Source: Brucella grignonensis
GTDB lineage: Bacteria > Pseudomonadota > Alphaproteobacteria > Rhizobiales > Rhizobiaceae
Assembly (NCBI RefSeq): GCF_002252505.1
Contig: NZ_NNRL01000167.1
Location: 1-64,000 of the forward strand
Direction of reading: 5' to 3'
DNA: 64,000 nucleotides
Part shown: positions 1 to 8,623 of the stretch, one piece after another
How positions within the stretch are numbered: the first letter of the stretch is position 1
Layout: every line of letters begins with the position of its first letter
Notes under the pieces: generated by a model
Database searches by the model: none
What the model saw: only the letters and a program-made list of their open reading frames with translations
What the model was told of the DNA's origin: nothing
Made by a program: the position numbers and the translations under genes

Positions 1-181
1 TTTCAAAGCATTTCATTCCGCTGCAGCCCCACTCGCAGGAATCGAAGTGGCGCATATGATCCGCAAAAAGCAATTCGCCAACGACAACCGATCACCATTT
101 CAGGTCTTTGCTGAACTCGCAGCATAATTGCGTCCAGAGATAAGGACAGTTCTACTCTGCTCAAAACTTTGCGACACAGCC
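1..181 (+). mobile_element. IS6-family element, 3' end (cut by window edge)
   Basis: The end of an IS6-family insertion sequence enters from the left edge. It holds the last 41 codons of the transposase and about 50 bp of terminal sequence ending in GCGACACAGCC, the inverted-repeat end. The same end is seen on the minus strand at 20963. The remainder lies outside the window, so orientation is certain but completeness is not. Confidence 0.8.
2..127 (+). CDS. IS6-family transposase, C-terminal part
   Basis: This is the C-terminal end of a DDE transposase of the IS6 family; only its last 41 residues are inside the window. The residues around GIEVAHMIRKKQFAND and the terminal FAELAA closely match the C-terminus encoded by the copy at 20963-21687. 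The start lies upstream of the window. The enzyme would act on its own element ends by replicative transposition. Whether this copy is intact cannot be judged here, and other type-B copies in the window are broken. Confidence 0.75.
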   Translation, partial: FKAFHSAAAPLAGIEVAHMIRKKQFANDNRSPFQVFAELAA

Positions 182-275
182 CATAAAGCCTCGTTTTGCC
201 GGGAAGCCTTTCGTCTCATTTGAATGGTGCTGTATTTCTTGCGTTGAGGGAGCCCTTTACGTTACAAATTTTGGC

Positions 276-859
276 ATGATGAAAACGCTCATCGGCTGCG
301 CTCGCTGCTCGACCGACAAACAGGACCTCGCTGCTCAGAAGGACGCTTTGCTAAAGCTCGGCGTTGCGGCGGATCGAGTCTATACCGATCACGGGTTCAG
401 CAGCACGAACCGGGCAAGACCCGGTTTGGATCAGGCGCTTGCGGCCGTCTGCAGCGGTGACACATTGGTCGTATCCAAGCTGGACCGCCTTGCACGCTCG
501 GTGCCGGACGCACGCATGATCGGCGATGATCTTTCAGCGCGGGGTGTGAAGTTGCAGATCGGGGTGAGCGTCCATGATCCGTCTGACCCAATGGGCAAGC
601 TGTTCTCAACATCCTCGCTACCTTTGCCAAATTTGAAGCGGACCTCATCAAAATGCGAACGCGCGATGGGATGGCACTCGTCCGTGCCAAGGGGAAACTG
701 CGCGGCAAGAAGCCGAAAATCTGCGACCGTCAACAAAAGGAGCTGCGCCGCATACATGACACCGGCGATTACTCGGTCAGTGATCTCGCGGCCAACGATT
801 ATCGCACTCTCGCTCGCCAGCTACCCAATAAGCTACAACCCAATCTTGACGCGGGGTAA
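276..859 (+). pseudogene. Serine recombinase (resolvase/invertase), frameshifted
   Basis: The N-terminal catalytic domain of a small serine recombinase is clear: GCARCSTDKQDLAAQ carries the nucleophilic Ser region, followed by VVSKLDRLARS. The frame breaks near 605, just after MGKLF. The next frame continues with the expected NILATFAKFEADLIKMRT and then a linker with KGKLRGKKP. The C-terminal helix-turn-helix is also damaged: DLAANDYRTLARQ lacks the middle of the usual segment, and SRPT appears in another frame. Losing one T in the TTCTTC-like stretch near 605 explains the first break. Such enzymes resolve transposon cointegrates or invert DNA. This copy is almost certainly inactive, a remnant of a Tn3-like or phage-like element. 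Confidence 0.8.
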
Positions 860-865
860 GATGCG

Positions 866-1741
866 ATGAAGCAGATTGCACCATGGGAAACCGAACTCCC
901 CGATGACCTGACTCCAGCGCAGGGCTATCAACTCGCACTTGACCGTATTGCATGGCGCGCGGCGGGTCGGCCCGACCCAGCGTCGCTTGATGACTGGTCG
1001 GACGACGACGAACTCGATTACCTGCTCAGTCGACATTCGCACGATACGCTCGATCTCAACAGTTTGAAGCTGCGCAAGGTGCCCGATGAGCTCTACCAAT
1101 CGGAAGGTATCACCTTTCTCTTTCTGATGGATAACAGGATCGAAACGATCCCGAAGGAATTCGGGGAGGCACTTCGGCTTGAACATTTATCGCTTTTTGG
1201 GAACCCGCTACGCGAGGTGCCGGCGGCGCTCCTATTGATGGAAGGTCTCGAGTCCCTCGAACTCGGCCGCAGTGCGCTCACCAGGCTGCCGCAGCTCGAA
1301 CAGCCGTCAAACAGCATTAGAAGGCTTGGGCTGGACCGCACCGAATGGCTGGAGATATCCGAGGGCTATCTTGCCAATTTTCCGAACCTTCGAAGCCTGT
1401 CCCTGGGGCACTCGTTCCGGCATAAAATCCCAGAGGAGGTCTTTGGCCTGTCCGAACTCATTCAACTCGATTTCGAGGGGAACTCGCTCAAGGCGCTCTC
1501 TCCACAGATCGGGCGGCTCACCAAACTGCTCAGTCTTGAACTTCGGAACTGCAAGCTGGAGACGCTGCCGAAGGCGCTCGGAAAGCTTACCAAGCTCGAA
1601 GAAAGGGCGGGAAGCGGCCCGTTCGGCCTCCATATTTCCGGGAACCCATTCAAGGACAAGGAGCTGAAGCGCATCGCCAAACTGAAGAACCCGCAGCAGA
1701 CGGTCGAAGCACTTGCATGGGTGCGCAGCCATGGAAGCTGA
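866..1741 (+). CDS. Leucine-rich-repeat protein
   Basis: A 291-residue protein with no signal peptide. After about 55 N-terminal residues rich in acidic and aromatic side chains come at least seven leucine-rich repeats, roughly residues 55-235 (for example LRKVPDELY, IETIPKEFG, LREVPAALL, LETLPKALG). These are of the LxxLPxx type common in bacterial LRR proteins. LRRs are interaction surfaces, so this is probably a cytoplasmic binding protein; no enzymatic motif is visible. Its stop codon overlaps the start of the next gene by 11 bases, so the two are probably translated together. Function unknown. Confidence 0.75.
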   Translation: MKQIAPWETELPDDLTPAQGYQLALDRIAWRAAGRPDPASLDDWSDDDELDYLLSRHSHDTLDLNSLKLRKVPDELYQSEGITFLFLMDNRIETIPKEFGEALRLEHLSLFGNPLREVPAALLLMEGLESLELGRSALTRLPQLEQPSNSIRRLGLDRTEWLEISEGYLANFPNLRSLSLGHSFRHKIPEEVFGLSELIQLDFEGNSLKALSPQIGRLTKLLSLELRNCKLETLPKALGKLTKLEERAGSGPFGLHISGNPFKDKELKRIAKLKNPQQTVEALAWVRSHGS

Positions 1742-2930
1742 CAAACAAGCCATGCTCCGCCGGATGCTGCTCTCTGTGATCTCCGTCATCGCTCTGGGTT
1801 TCGCCCATTCAGCAAAAGCCGATGACGCGATCGTCCCCGATATCAGACTGCAAAAGGAGGAGACGAGTGGCTGGAGCCTTAGAGCGTTCGATTTTGGCGA
1901 CGAGGATATTAATTTCGAGACATTCGTACCGGATCGGGCAAAAGTCGAAACCGTCGCTATGCGCCCCCTTGATCGCGCAAAGGAGATCGGCAGCGTTAGG
2001 ATCATCGGCAAGATTCAGTTGCCTGATATGCCGATCGAGGCCACCATCAAGGGCTATCATCTGACCACGATCGGCTCGGCGGCCCGTGTTTGCGTGTATG
2101 AAGTGAAAAATTCCGGTTACACGATCCGCCAGATTCGGTCTGTCGCGGACTTTTCCGCAACCCGGCTCTTTGCCGTGCAACCGGGCGATCCCCCTTTCAC
2201 GAGCGGCACTTTCAGCCAATGCTATGCGCGCGGTGACAAGGTGCTGACCTTCCATATCGTTGCCGATTTGACCAAAGCAGCCAGCGATGACAAGCGAACG
2301 GAAATCGGGCGAGTCGCGCGCAATTTTGCCGGAGCCCTGTTCACGAACCTTGTTTTCAGCAATGGTCGCGTTCAGGGCTACGACGCATACATGAAAGGAA
2401 TTAACATCCGGATTGGCGACCGTGTGGTCTCTCTGGCGGTTCCAGACATCTGGAAAGTGGCAATCAACGACTTTAAGGGACCGCTGCCAGCAGAACTCCA
2501 CCTTCAGCGCGAAAAGGACGGGCACACGGAAGGGCTGTTCTGGCTGTTTGCGCAAGAACGAAAGGATAAGCCCGATCTCCAGGAAATTGGGCCAGCGCTG
2601 ATTCGTGATTACTTTGTGCAGCAGTCGCCAGACGTGAAGCTGCCGACGCTACTTGCAAGCAGCGAGGATGCAGACTTCCGTAAGGTCGGGGTCGTGTCCC
2701 GCCAATTTCGCTTCTCCGTCGCGAAGAAAGACGGAGAAGCTAGCGGCGACCTCATCGCCAACGTCATCTGGCACGATCAAAAACTCTATGTCGTAAGCAT
2801 CTGGTCGCGCCTGTCGCCAAGCGGTGATCCCAATACCTTCTTTTCACGATTACCCGGGCTGACGACCTTCGATCTGGTTCAAGCATCACTGCGAAAGGCC
2901 GTAACCAGCCAGCAGGAGGACGCTAAATGA
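1731..2930 (+). CDS. Exported protein of unknown function
   Basis: About 399 residues. ATG 1731 overlaps the end of the LRR gene. A second ATG at 1752 would give a more compact signal peptide (MLRRMLLSVISVIALGFA, then SAKA before DD), so export to the periplasm is likely. The mature protein has mixed alpha/beta composition with several charged surface segments and no recognised catalytic motif. I do not recognise the family; two-domain secreted immunity-type proteins have similar size, but that is a guess. The overlap with the LRR gene suggests one transcription unit in which a cytoplasmic interaction protein and an exported partner are made together. Confidence 0.65.
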   Translation: MEADKQAMLRRMLLSVISVIALGFAHSAKADDAIVPDIRLQKEETSGWSLRAFDFGDEDINFETFVPDRAKVETVAMRPLDRAKEIGSVRIIGKIQLPDMPIEATIKGYHLTTIGSAARVCVYEVKNSGYTIRQIRSVADFSATRLFAVQPGDPPFTSGTFSQCYARGDKVLTFHIVADLTKAASDDKRTEIGRVARNFAGALFTNLVFSNGRVQGYDAYMKGINIRIGDRVVSLAVPDIWKVAINDFKGPLPAELHLQREKDGHTEGLFWLFAQERKDKPDLQEIGPALIRDYFVQQSPDVKLPTLLASSEDADFRKVGVVSRQFRFSVAKKDGEASGDLIANVIWHDQKLYVVSIWSRLSPSGDPNTFFSRLPGLTTFDLVQASLRKAVTSQQEDAK

Positions 2931-3132
2931 AGAGGATGCCGAAGCAACAACATATATAGAATATATAGGAGATCTACTTGGCGACCATGTTGTCGCCGTC
3001 GCCAGCAATTGCCGAGTCCTGCCCGCTAGTTCTGGACATAGAATTAGCATGTTGCGGAAGTACCTAACTTCTGCAACAATTTGGTGTGTAGTGTCTCTGC
3101 GTCCCCCTACGTGATGCCGTGTGAGAGGTTGT

Positions 3133-3804
3133 ATGAAACGAATCTACAAATTCACTGGCTTTTTCCTGGTTTTATTGATCGCCACCGCCGCTCTATATGG
3201 TGGAAAAGGATATTGGGATGCTCTATCGGACGCTCCGCAATTGCGTCAGCGCGCGGATGATCTGATCGCGCAGGGGCGAGACGGCGCCTCGCTTGGAGCG
3301 GAGTATCTTGCAATATTACTGCAGGTGGAAGATCCGAATTTTGCCAATCATGCTGGAGTAGATTTCTCGACCGCCGGAGCAGGAGCGACAACAATAACGC
3401 AATCGGCTTCCAAGCGCCTCGCTTTTAACAAATTCCATCCAGGTATCGGAAAAATTCGACAAACAGGCTACGCGATAGGGTTGGAAAGCCGGCTTTCCAA
3501 GGAGCAAATCCTTACCCTGTGGCTCGACACATTAGAGATGGGCGAAGGCCCGGACGGGTGGATGACAGGCTTCCACAAGGCAAGTTCCAGGATCTATGGG
3601 CGACCACCAGCCGAGCTAAGTAACACGGAGTTCATTCGATTGGTGGCCGTTCTTATCGCGCCGGGATCGTACAAGCTTAGAGAGAACGATACCGCGCTCA
3701 ACGAGCGTACTGATCGGATTGAACGTCTGGTGGCAGGATCGTGCGCTCCCGAGGGACTGAGCGACGTGTGGCTTAATGGCTGCCGACAACCTTCCGATAG
3801 CTGA
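3133..3804 (+). CDS. GT51 transglycosylase-like membrane protein (degenerate)
   Basis: About 223 residues from ATG 3133, preceded by GAGAGG; an in-frame GTG lies at 3121. One N-terminal membrane segment (FFLVLLIATAALYGG) anchors a periplasmic domain resembling the peptidoglycan glycosyltransferase domain of bifunctional PBPs. Motif 1 (VEDPNFANHAGVD) keeps the catalytic Glu. Motif 2 is GATTITQSASK. A later stretch (GLESRLSKEQILTLWLD) fits the third and fourth motifs. The second catalytic Glu of the family appears replaced by Gln in KIRQTGYAIGLE, and the usual ILExYLN Glu is Thr. It is far shorter than a PBP and has no transpeptidase domain. It may be a monofunctional enzyme, or a lipid II-binding protein that has lost activity. 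Confidence 0.6.
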   Translation: MKRIYKFTGFFLVLLIATAALYGGKGYWDALSDAPQLRQRADDLIAQGRDGASLGAEYLAILLQVEDPNFANHAGVDFSTAGAGATTITQSASKRLAFNKFHPGIGKIRQTGYAIGLESRLSKEQILTLWLDTLEMGEGPDGWMTGFHKASSRIYGRPPAELSNTEFIRLVAVLIAPGSYKLRENDTALNERTDRIERLVAGSCAPEGLSDVWLNGCRQPSDS

Positions 3805-4005
3805 TCAGGATAAACATTTGCAGCGGTTCGAATCCGGACCGCAAAGTGTCGCAACACTCTTTGGCGATTCCTGAGACGGATGTCCGCCGATTACGCTCAC
3901 ACGTTGGTAATCAGGCCTAGTCGGCCCCAAGCTGCGAAAATGGCCACCTCAAGGAATAGAAGTAGAATATAGATTCTTAGGTCAAGGAAGAAAGGCGCAA
4001 AGTGC

Positions 4006-4509
4006 ATGCGCATATCGGTTATCAGCTGCGTTTGCGCTGCGTTTTTAAACATAGGAGCTGTTACAGCCATGCCGATGGATATGACGGTAGACCGCCTTCT
4101 CGATATCTGCGAAGCGCCCAATGTGCGGGCGGCGACAGTGAAGGGTGACGAACTTGGCTGGCGGCGGCAGACCGATGCGGAAACAGAAGAATGGCGGTCT
4201 CATTTCGTCGCCTACAATGGTGGCTCTGTAGAGGTTGTGGGCTGGCGCCGTGACGATAATGCTGGTGAAGCCGACTTATTATCGTTTTGGGTCGCTGTCG
4301 GTCCAAACGGACACAAAGCATGTACATTCTCGACGAAGAAACCCGCAGGTTTGCTGAATGCGTTGTCAGAGCGACTTGGTATTCCCGACACCATGGAGAA
4401 AGAGGACGCCATAGAAATGATATCGGCTTACTGGAAGCGAGGTGCGGTTGAATATTCTTTCACCCAGATAGGCTCTACCGCTGCCATCGCTATCGGACCA
4501 AGCCAGTGA
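4006..4509 (+). CDS. Small exported protein, unknown
   Basis: A 167-residue protein beginning with a plausible signal peptide (MRISVISCVCAAFLNIGAVTA). The mature part has a Cys after the leader (DICEAP) and another in KACTFSTKK that could form a disulfide. An internal WRRQTDAETEEWRSHF stretch is strongly polar. No known family is recognised. It is flanked by gaps of about 200 bp on both sides, so it is probably transcribed alone. It sits among exported or envelope proteins of unknown role (GT51-like upstream, SecDF-head protein downstream). Confidence 0.5.
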   Translation: MRISVISCVCAAFLNIGAVTAMPMDMTVDRLLDICEAPNVRAATVKGDELGWRRQTDAETEEWRSHFVAYNGGSVEVVGWRRDDNAGEADLLSFWVAVGPNGHKACTFSTKKPAGLLNALSERLGIPDTMEKEDAIEMISAYWKRGAVEYSFTQIGSTAAIAIGPSQ

Positions 4510-4721
4510 GGCGGGGACGATGCCTTTCTACAGAAAGTCACTTACAGCGTAACCTCACGGTGACAATCGAATATGACGCTCCCAATGCGCCACAAAAGGA
4601 TCGGTTTGCTGCTTTTGTGCCAGACGGGCATTGAAACCACCCTATTGTGACAATTTTCGCATTTATTCTTTGAGTTGACCGAAATCGCAGCCTCAGGTCG
4701 ACTGGGCCAGGGTGAAGGGGA

Positions 4722-4957
4722 ATGACGATGCGGGTTCCCGTCGAACTCAATTCCGATGTTGATGATGAGGCGCCCATGGGAAACGACATCACGCCTTACG
4801 ATGAACAGCACTATGTCACCTATCTGCGCCTTCTCAATGCGAAGGCCGAAGGTGCGGACTGGCGGGAAGTCGCGCGATCGTCCTTCATCGCGATCCGGTT
4901 GCTGACGAAGCACGGACGCGTCGACGCTGGGAAAGCCACCTCGCACGCGCTCAATAG
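4722..4957 (+). pseudogene. DUF2285-type small protein, frameshifted and truncated
   Basis: The first ~50 codons (…ITPYDEQHYVTYLRLLNAK, then GADWREVAR) match the short DUF2285-type proteins found beside helix-turn-helix regulators and rep genes in alphaproteobacterial integrative elements. Near 4876 one base is missing. The other frame continues with the expected IVLHRDPVADEARTRRRWE and SHLARAQ, then a TAG at 4955-4957, where intact members continue. In the original frame translation instead runs to 4970 with unrelated residues. This marks the remnant of an integrative or conjugative element. Confidence 0.65.
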
Positions 4958-5023
4958 CTTTCACACTTAAAAGACATCGTCGCGAAACCCAATTCCCAGT
5001 GATATTAATCAAGGAGTGAGTAG

Positions 5024-5491
5024 ATGCGTTTGACTAGAATATTTGGCTTTATCTTCATGCTGATTGGGTTGCTCTTGAGCTTCGCCATTTCGCAAGCAAA
5101 CTCTGGATTTGCCCCTATCGAAATCAGGCTTGTTTCGCAGGTGTCCTCGGGCGGCCCGGCACTTCTGGTCGAGGGAAGTGGTCAGACGTTGGAAGTCGAA
5201 TCCCAAGCGCTGCTAGGGCCTTCTGATTTTGTGAGCGTCGGTCAAGTCGAATGGGTTGAAGGCAAGCCGGGTTTTAACGTGACTCTCAGCCCTGCGGGTG
5301 CGGAAAAGTATGAAAAAATTTCTACCGAGAACGTAGGACGAGTGCTGGCGATTATAGTAGACGGCAGGATACTTATGACACCCAAAATACTTGATCCGGT
5401 GCGCGCGCAGGGCTTCCTTTTGACCTCAAATACGGAAATCGAAGCTAAAGAACTTGCTGCAAAGGTCCGTCGAGTAGTTTCCCCAAACTAG
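5024..5491 (+). CDS. SecDF P1 head-subdomain-like exported protein
   Basis: A 155-residue protein starting at ATG 5024 behind AAGGAGTGAG, a good ribosome-binding site. It has an N-terminal membrane or signal segment (IFGFIFMLIGLLLSFAIS). The C-terminal ~90 residues resemble the head subdomain of the SecD P1 domain: F-V-T-L-type strand, AEKYEKIS, then GRVLAIIVDGRILMTPKI and a final ELAAKVRR helix. In SecD this subdomain binds the emerging preprotein. Here it stands alone, without transporter helices, so its job is unknown. The stop overlaps unrelated sequence of a broken nucleotidyltransferase. Confidence 0.65.
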   Translation: MRLTRIFGFIFMLIGLLLSFAISQANSGFAPIEIRLVSQVSSGGPALLVEGSGQTLEVESQALLGPSDFVSVGQVEWVEGKPGFNVTLSPAGAEKYEKISTENVGRVLAIIVDGRILMTPKILDPVRAQGFLLTSNTEIEAKELAAKVRRVVSPN

Positions 5492-5595
5492 TGACTGCCA
5501 ACACTCTCTGTTTGTCGTGCGAAACCAATAGCTCGTTATGTTACGGGTTTGGCCGCTCAATGTGCCGCAGGTTTCGGGAGTTTGTAATATTGCAC

Positions 5596-5778
5596 TTGAA
5601 TGAACGATCGCTAATCGCCGCTCGGGACCGGCTTCTTGAAACGGCTGTAGAGCTCTTCTCCGCCGACCCGGATTTTACTGTGTTTTCCTTGGCGGCTCGC
5701 TCGCGGCCGGCAGCGCCGACGCCTATTCGGATATTGATTTGCGGGTTGTCGTGACGGCCGAGCGGCACGGCTATTATG
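5596..5778 (+). pseudogene. Nucleotidyltransferase-fold fragment, cut by IS6 insertion
   Basis: A reading frame beginning near 5596 gives LIAARDRLLETAVELF. After a one-base shift near 5680 it continues as GGSLAAGSADAYSDIDLRV. That is the GGS…DxD signature of Pol-beta/MNT/aminoglycoside-type nucleotidyltransferases, with the metal-binding DID. The frame ends exactly where the IS6-family copy begins at 5779, and no continuation is visible after 6589. It may have been a MNT-type antitoxin partner or a resistance-type enzyme; the fragment is too short to decide. Confidence 0.6.
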
Positions 5779-6589
5779 GGATCTGTTGCAAACGTTTCGT
5801 CAATGGACCCTGATATAGGTTTCTGGCCTTCATAAAGCTGAGTAGTTCGATGTTCAAAGGCCGCCATTTCGATAAGTCCGTCATCCTCCTGTGTGTTCGA
5901 TGGTATCTGGCTTACAATCTTAGTCTGCGCAATTTGAAGGAGATGATGGCGGAACGCGGTGTCGCGATGGACCATTCGACGGTGCACCGCTGGGTTTTGC
6001 ATTTCAGCCCCAAGCTGCTTGAGCGCTTCTATCGGCGAAAGCGCCAGGTCACGCGGAAATGGAACCTCGACGAGACCTACATAAAGGTCAAAGGCGAATG
6101 GCTTTATCTGTATCGCGCAATCGACAGCAATGGCGATACGGTCGAGTTCCTGTTTAGTAAAGCCCGAAAGCTGAAAGCTGCCAAACACTTTATCCGCAAG
6201 GCTTTGGCCCGGCATGGCCGACCGGAGAAGTCACTATTGACGGCAGCCAGACCAATCGCATGGTCATCATGCAGTGCGATGCAGAGAACCGGTTGTTACA
6301 GGCTGGTAACCCCATCACTATCCGCTCCAGTAAATACATGAATAATGCCATTGAACAGGATCATCGCCGTGTCAAACGGCGGATACGATGCATGCTCGGC
6401 TTCAAGTCCGAAGCTGCTGCCAGCATCACACTTTCTGGCATCGAACTCGTTCACATGATGCGCAAGCAACAAGGCGTCTTTGCAACAGCGAAACCACTTT
6501 CGCTCAAACAGCAATTCACAGAACTTGCAGCATAGTTGCGTCCAGCGGTCGGCCACACTTTGCCTCACCGAAATTTTTGCAACATATCC
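5779..6589 (+). mobile_element. IS6-family element, type A, copy 1 (broken transposase)
   Basis: An 811-bp element bounded by imperfect inverted repeats: GGATCTGTTGCAAA at the left, and the complement of GGATATGTTGCAAA at the right (13 of 14 identical). It encodes a frameshifted transposase. The 8-bp flanks (CTATTATG and CTTGATCG) are not duplicated, so the site has been rearranged since insertion. It interrupts a nucleotidyltransferase on its left and an IS5-type transposase on its right. It is the same subtype and orientation as the intact copy at 27684-28505. Confidence 0.85.
5850..6535 (+). pseudogene. IS6-family transposase, frameshifted
   Basis: Translation from 5850 gives the IS6 N-terminus (MFKGRHFDKSVILLCVRWY) and the catalytic region with LDETYIKVKGEW and a YRAIDSNGDTVEF segment. 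Near 6228 one A is missing (GAGAAGTCACT instead of an expected AAAGTCACT). The correct frame resumes as VTIDGSQTNRMVIMQCD and continues to LSLKQQFTELAA ending at 6535. The intact relative is at 27756-28451. The frameshift removes the last catalytic acidic residue from the first frame, so the enzyme is inactive unless ribosomes shift. Confidence 0.85.
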
Positions 6590-7114
6590 CTTGATCGCTA
6601 TCTGCATCAATAGCAAGGTGCAGTTTACGCCATTTGCGAGCAGATTTAGCGCCATGTTTGTGTTAAAGCCATTGGCCTGCGCCATATATCTCATACCAGT
6701 GCTATCGATGATCACATGAAGAGGCCCGTCAGTCCCATCCATCCTGGTGCGGCAGTTTAAGCCGGAAACCTCGAAATCGACGGAGCGTCTGCTTAATGTT
6801 GTATGGTCTGGCACTGACAGTTCAACATTAAGCAGCGTCAACAGCGATGCCATCAAGCCTTCGCTCTGACGCGGAGGTTGGTTGAATACTTTGCCACATA
6901 TCAGCGTCGTTTCAATCGCCAGATCAGAATAGCGACGTTAACCACCACGTGTCTTGCGCTGTGGCGCAATCCACCCGGCTATAGCTCCTTCACTGATCCA
7001 GAAAGTGACACTGCCACGCTGACGAAGATCTGCTTCATATTCTGCCCAGTTTGTGACCTTGAACTTCTGTTTGGGTATCCGGTGACGACGAGCGAAATTG
7101 TGTTTGAAAGGCAT
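6590..7114 (-). pseudogene. IS5-family transposase, N-terminal half, frameshifted
   Basis: On the minus strand the frame starts at ATG 7114 (MPFKHNFARRHRIPKQKFKV, then NWAEYEADLRQRGS). This matches the N-terminus of IS5-type transposases that begin with a basic RRRIPKQK segment. The frame shifts near 6945, continues with SDLAIETTLICGKVF and SVPDHTTLSRRS, shows the catalytic Asp region HVIIDSTGM, shifts again, and continues as KWRKLHLAIDADSDQG up to the IS6 copy at 6589. The C-terminal half is absent. The element is a relic cut by a later IS6 insertion. Confidence 0.75.
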
Positions 7115-7271
7115 CGGCTTGATCCGAATTCTCAACGAACCTGAACATTACAGCCAATGCTGTAGAAACTCTATAACGAACGGGGGATTGATGCACCAAC
7201 GCCACGCTGAGCGTCGCCTTTTTGCTGGAGTAAAACATGGCTTTATCGCAATATTCCTAAACCATGCTGCG

Positions 7272-7310
7272 TCACATATGTTTGTCGCAGGTGAAGGGAT
7301 TTTCGCGACA
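7272..7310 (+). repeat. Short dispersed repeat, copy 1
   Basis: The stretch beginning TCACATATGTTTGTCGCA and continuing with a GGTGAAGGGATTTTCGCG-like part recurs at 9912-9960. There it has a 12-base insertion and a slightly different tail (GGTCGAGGGAGTTTTGC). Both copies lie just upstream of genes (rmlD-like here, GNAT there). Origin unknown. Confidence 0.5.
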
Positions 7311-7372
7311 AGGCTGCTTCAGCTTCCGCCGGAAGCTGGCTTAGAAAAGGGGGGGTACCTATCAAGGTTCTC

Positions 7373-8206
7373 GTGACAGGTGGTAATGGTCGGCTCGGGC
7401 GGGCGATCTCGCTGGTCGGTGGGCCGGACGTGCGGGGGCTTTCGAGTTCAGAGCTGGATATTACCGATGTCACCGCGTTCCGAAGCGTTCTTGAACGGCT
7501 GCGCCCGGATGCTGTGATTAATGCAGCGACCCTTGGTGTCGAGGCGTCCGATGCAGACCCGGCACGTGCGCGTCGTGTAAATGCTACCGCGCCCGGAGAT
7601 ATGGCACAGACCTGTCGCCACGTCGAAATGCCATTTATCCATATTTCGACCGATTATGTGTTTGGAAACGCGCTTAACCGGCCGTGGCGCGAGTCCGATC
7701 CTGTGTCGCCTACTAACAGTTACGGCCAGTTCAAAGCCGATGGCGAAAGCAATGTTCTGGCGGCTGCCCAAGGCGTTTGCATCGGGCGGGTGGCTTGGCT
7801 GTTCGGTGACCGTAGGGATTTCATCGCGCGCCTGCTGCGCGGAGAAGCCGATACCGTCAGAGTTACACACGACCAGATTGGCTCCCCAACCCCGATTTTC
7901 CCCGTCGCAAGGAGGCTCTTGAAATTGGCCGCGCGCATGGCTGCTGGCGATACCATCCCGGAGATTCTACATCTGGCCGGCTTCCCACCTGTATCGCGTG
8001 CCGATTGGGTTGCTACGGCATTTGAAGCGCTTCAGCGTGCCGGGAAGCAGACACCCAAGCTCGTGCGGGTTCCGATGACGGAGTTCAATACCGACATACT
8101 TCGTCCCAATTACAGCGCCCTTGACTGCACACTTGCGGGCGAAGTTTTTGGAGGCCAGCTTGACTGGCGGCCCCTGACGATGCGGCCCGATACGTTCTCT
8201 GACTAG
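7373..8206 (+). CDS. RmlD-like dTDP-4-dehydrorhamnose reductase family protein
   Basis: About 277 residues of an extended short-chain dehydrogenase. The N-terminal nucleotide-binding loop is GGNGRLGRA and the active-site region is HISTDYVFGN followed by SYGQFKADGE, the YxxxK pair. Length and motif order fit RmlD, the NADPH-dependent last step of dTDP-L-rhamnose synthesis, or a related sugar-nucleotide reductase. The start is awkward: IKVLV precedes GTG 7373 in frame but there is no upstream ATG, so either GTG 7373 is used or the true start was lost to rearrangement. The remaining rml genes are absent. An IS5-type element begins inside its TAG stop codon (GAC TA|G), and the codon is preserved. 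Confidence 0.7.
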   Translation: MTGGNGRLGRAISLVGGPDVRGLSSSELDITDVTAFRSVLERLRPDAVINAATLGVEASDADPARARRVNATAPGDMAQTCRHVEMPFIHISTDYVFGNALNRPWRESDPVSPTNSYGQFKADGESNVLAAAQGVCIGRVAWLFGDRRDFIARLLRGEADTVRVTHDQIGSPTPIFPVARRLLKLAARMAAGDTIPEILHLAGFPPVSRADWVATAFEALQRAGKQTPKLVRVPMTEFNTDILRPNYSALDCTLAGEVFGGQLDWRPLTMRPDTFSD

Positions 8207-8219
8207 GGCCTGTTGAGAT

Positions 8220-8606
8220 TCATCGCGAATTGATGACGGCAGCTGCGAGGTAGATTCTGGCCTTGAAGCTTTGATCGGTTTTGTCGGCGCGCATTGCAAT
8301 GCGTTTAAATTCTTTGAGCTTACCGAAGAAGTTCTCGATGAGATGGCGCCATTTGTAAATTTCGTGGTCGATAGCAAGCGGACGGGATCGGCGCGAATGC
8401 TGCGATATGACGACCTTGGCACCGCGCTGGTCGAGGTCAGTAATGATCTCATTGCTGTCAAAGGCTTTGTCCGCGAGCAAAGCGCCGAATTCCAGGCCAT
8501 TGATGAGAGGTTTGACGCCGACGGTATCGAACCTTTGCCCGGGAAGGAGTTCAAATCGAACGAGATTGCCGAGCGCATCAGTCAGAGCGAGGATTTTGGT
8601 CGTCAT
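8220..8606 (-). CDS. IS5-family transposase, second frame (OrfB)
   Basis: The C-terminal half of a DDE transposase. VRFELLPGQRFD is followed by LLADKAFDSNEI (the second catalytic Asp region) and then YKWRHLIENFFGKLKEFKR, the Y-x2-R-x3-E-x6-K signature of IS4/IS5-type enzymes with the final Glu. It is probably expressed as a fusion to the upstream frame by slippage on the A-and-G run near 8642-8651, as in other IS427-group elements. It ends 14 bp from the inverted repeat. Confidence 0.85.
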   Translation of the reverse strand: MTTKILALTDALGNLVRFELLPGQRFDTVGVKPLINGLEFGALLADKAFDSNEIITDLDQRGAKVVISQHSRRSRPLAIDHEIYKWRHLIENFFGKLKEFKRIAMRADKTDQSFKARIYLAAAVINSR

Positions 8607-8623
8607 GCCACCCTTGGAACGAC

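Noticed and set aside
1809-2555. A 248-codon minus-strand frame opposite the exported protein at 1731
   Set aside because: The plus-strand frame has a signal peptide and overlaps the LRR gene in an operon-like way; the antisense frame has no RBS or recognisable domain.
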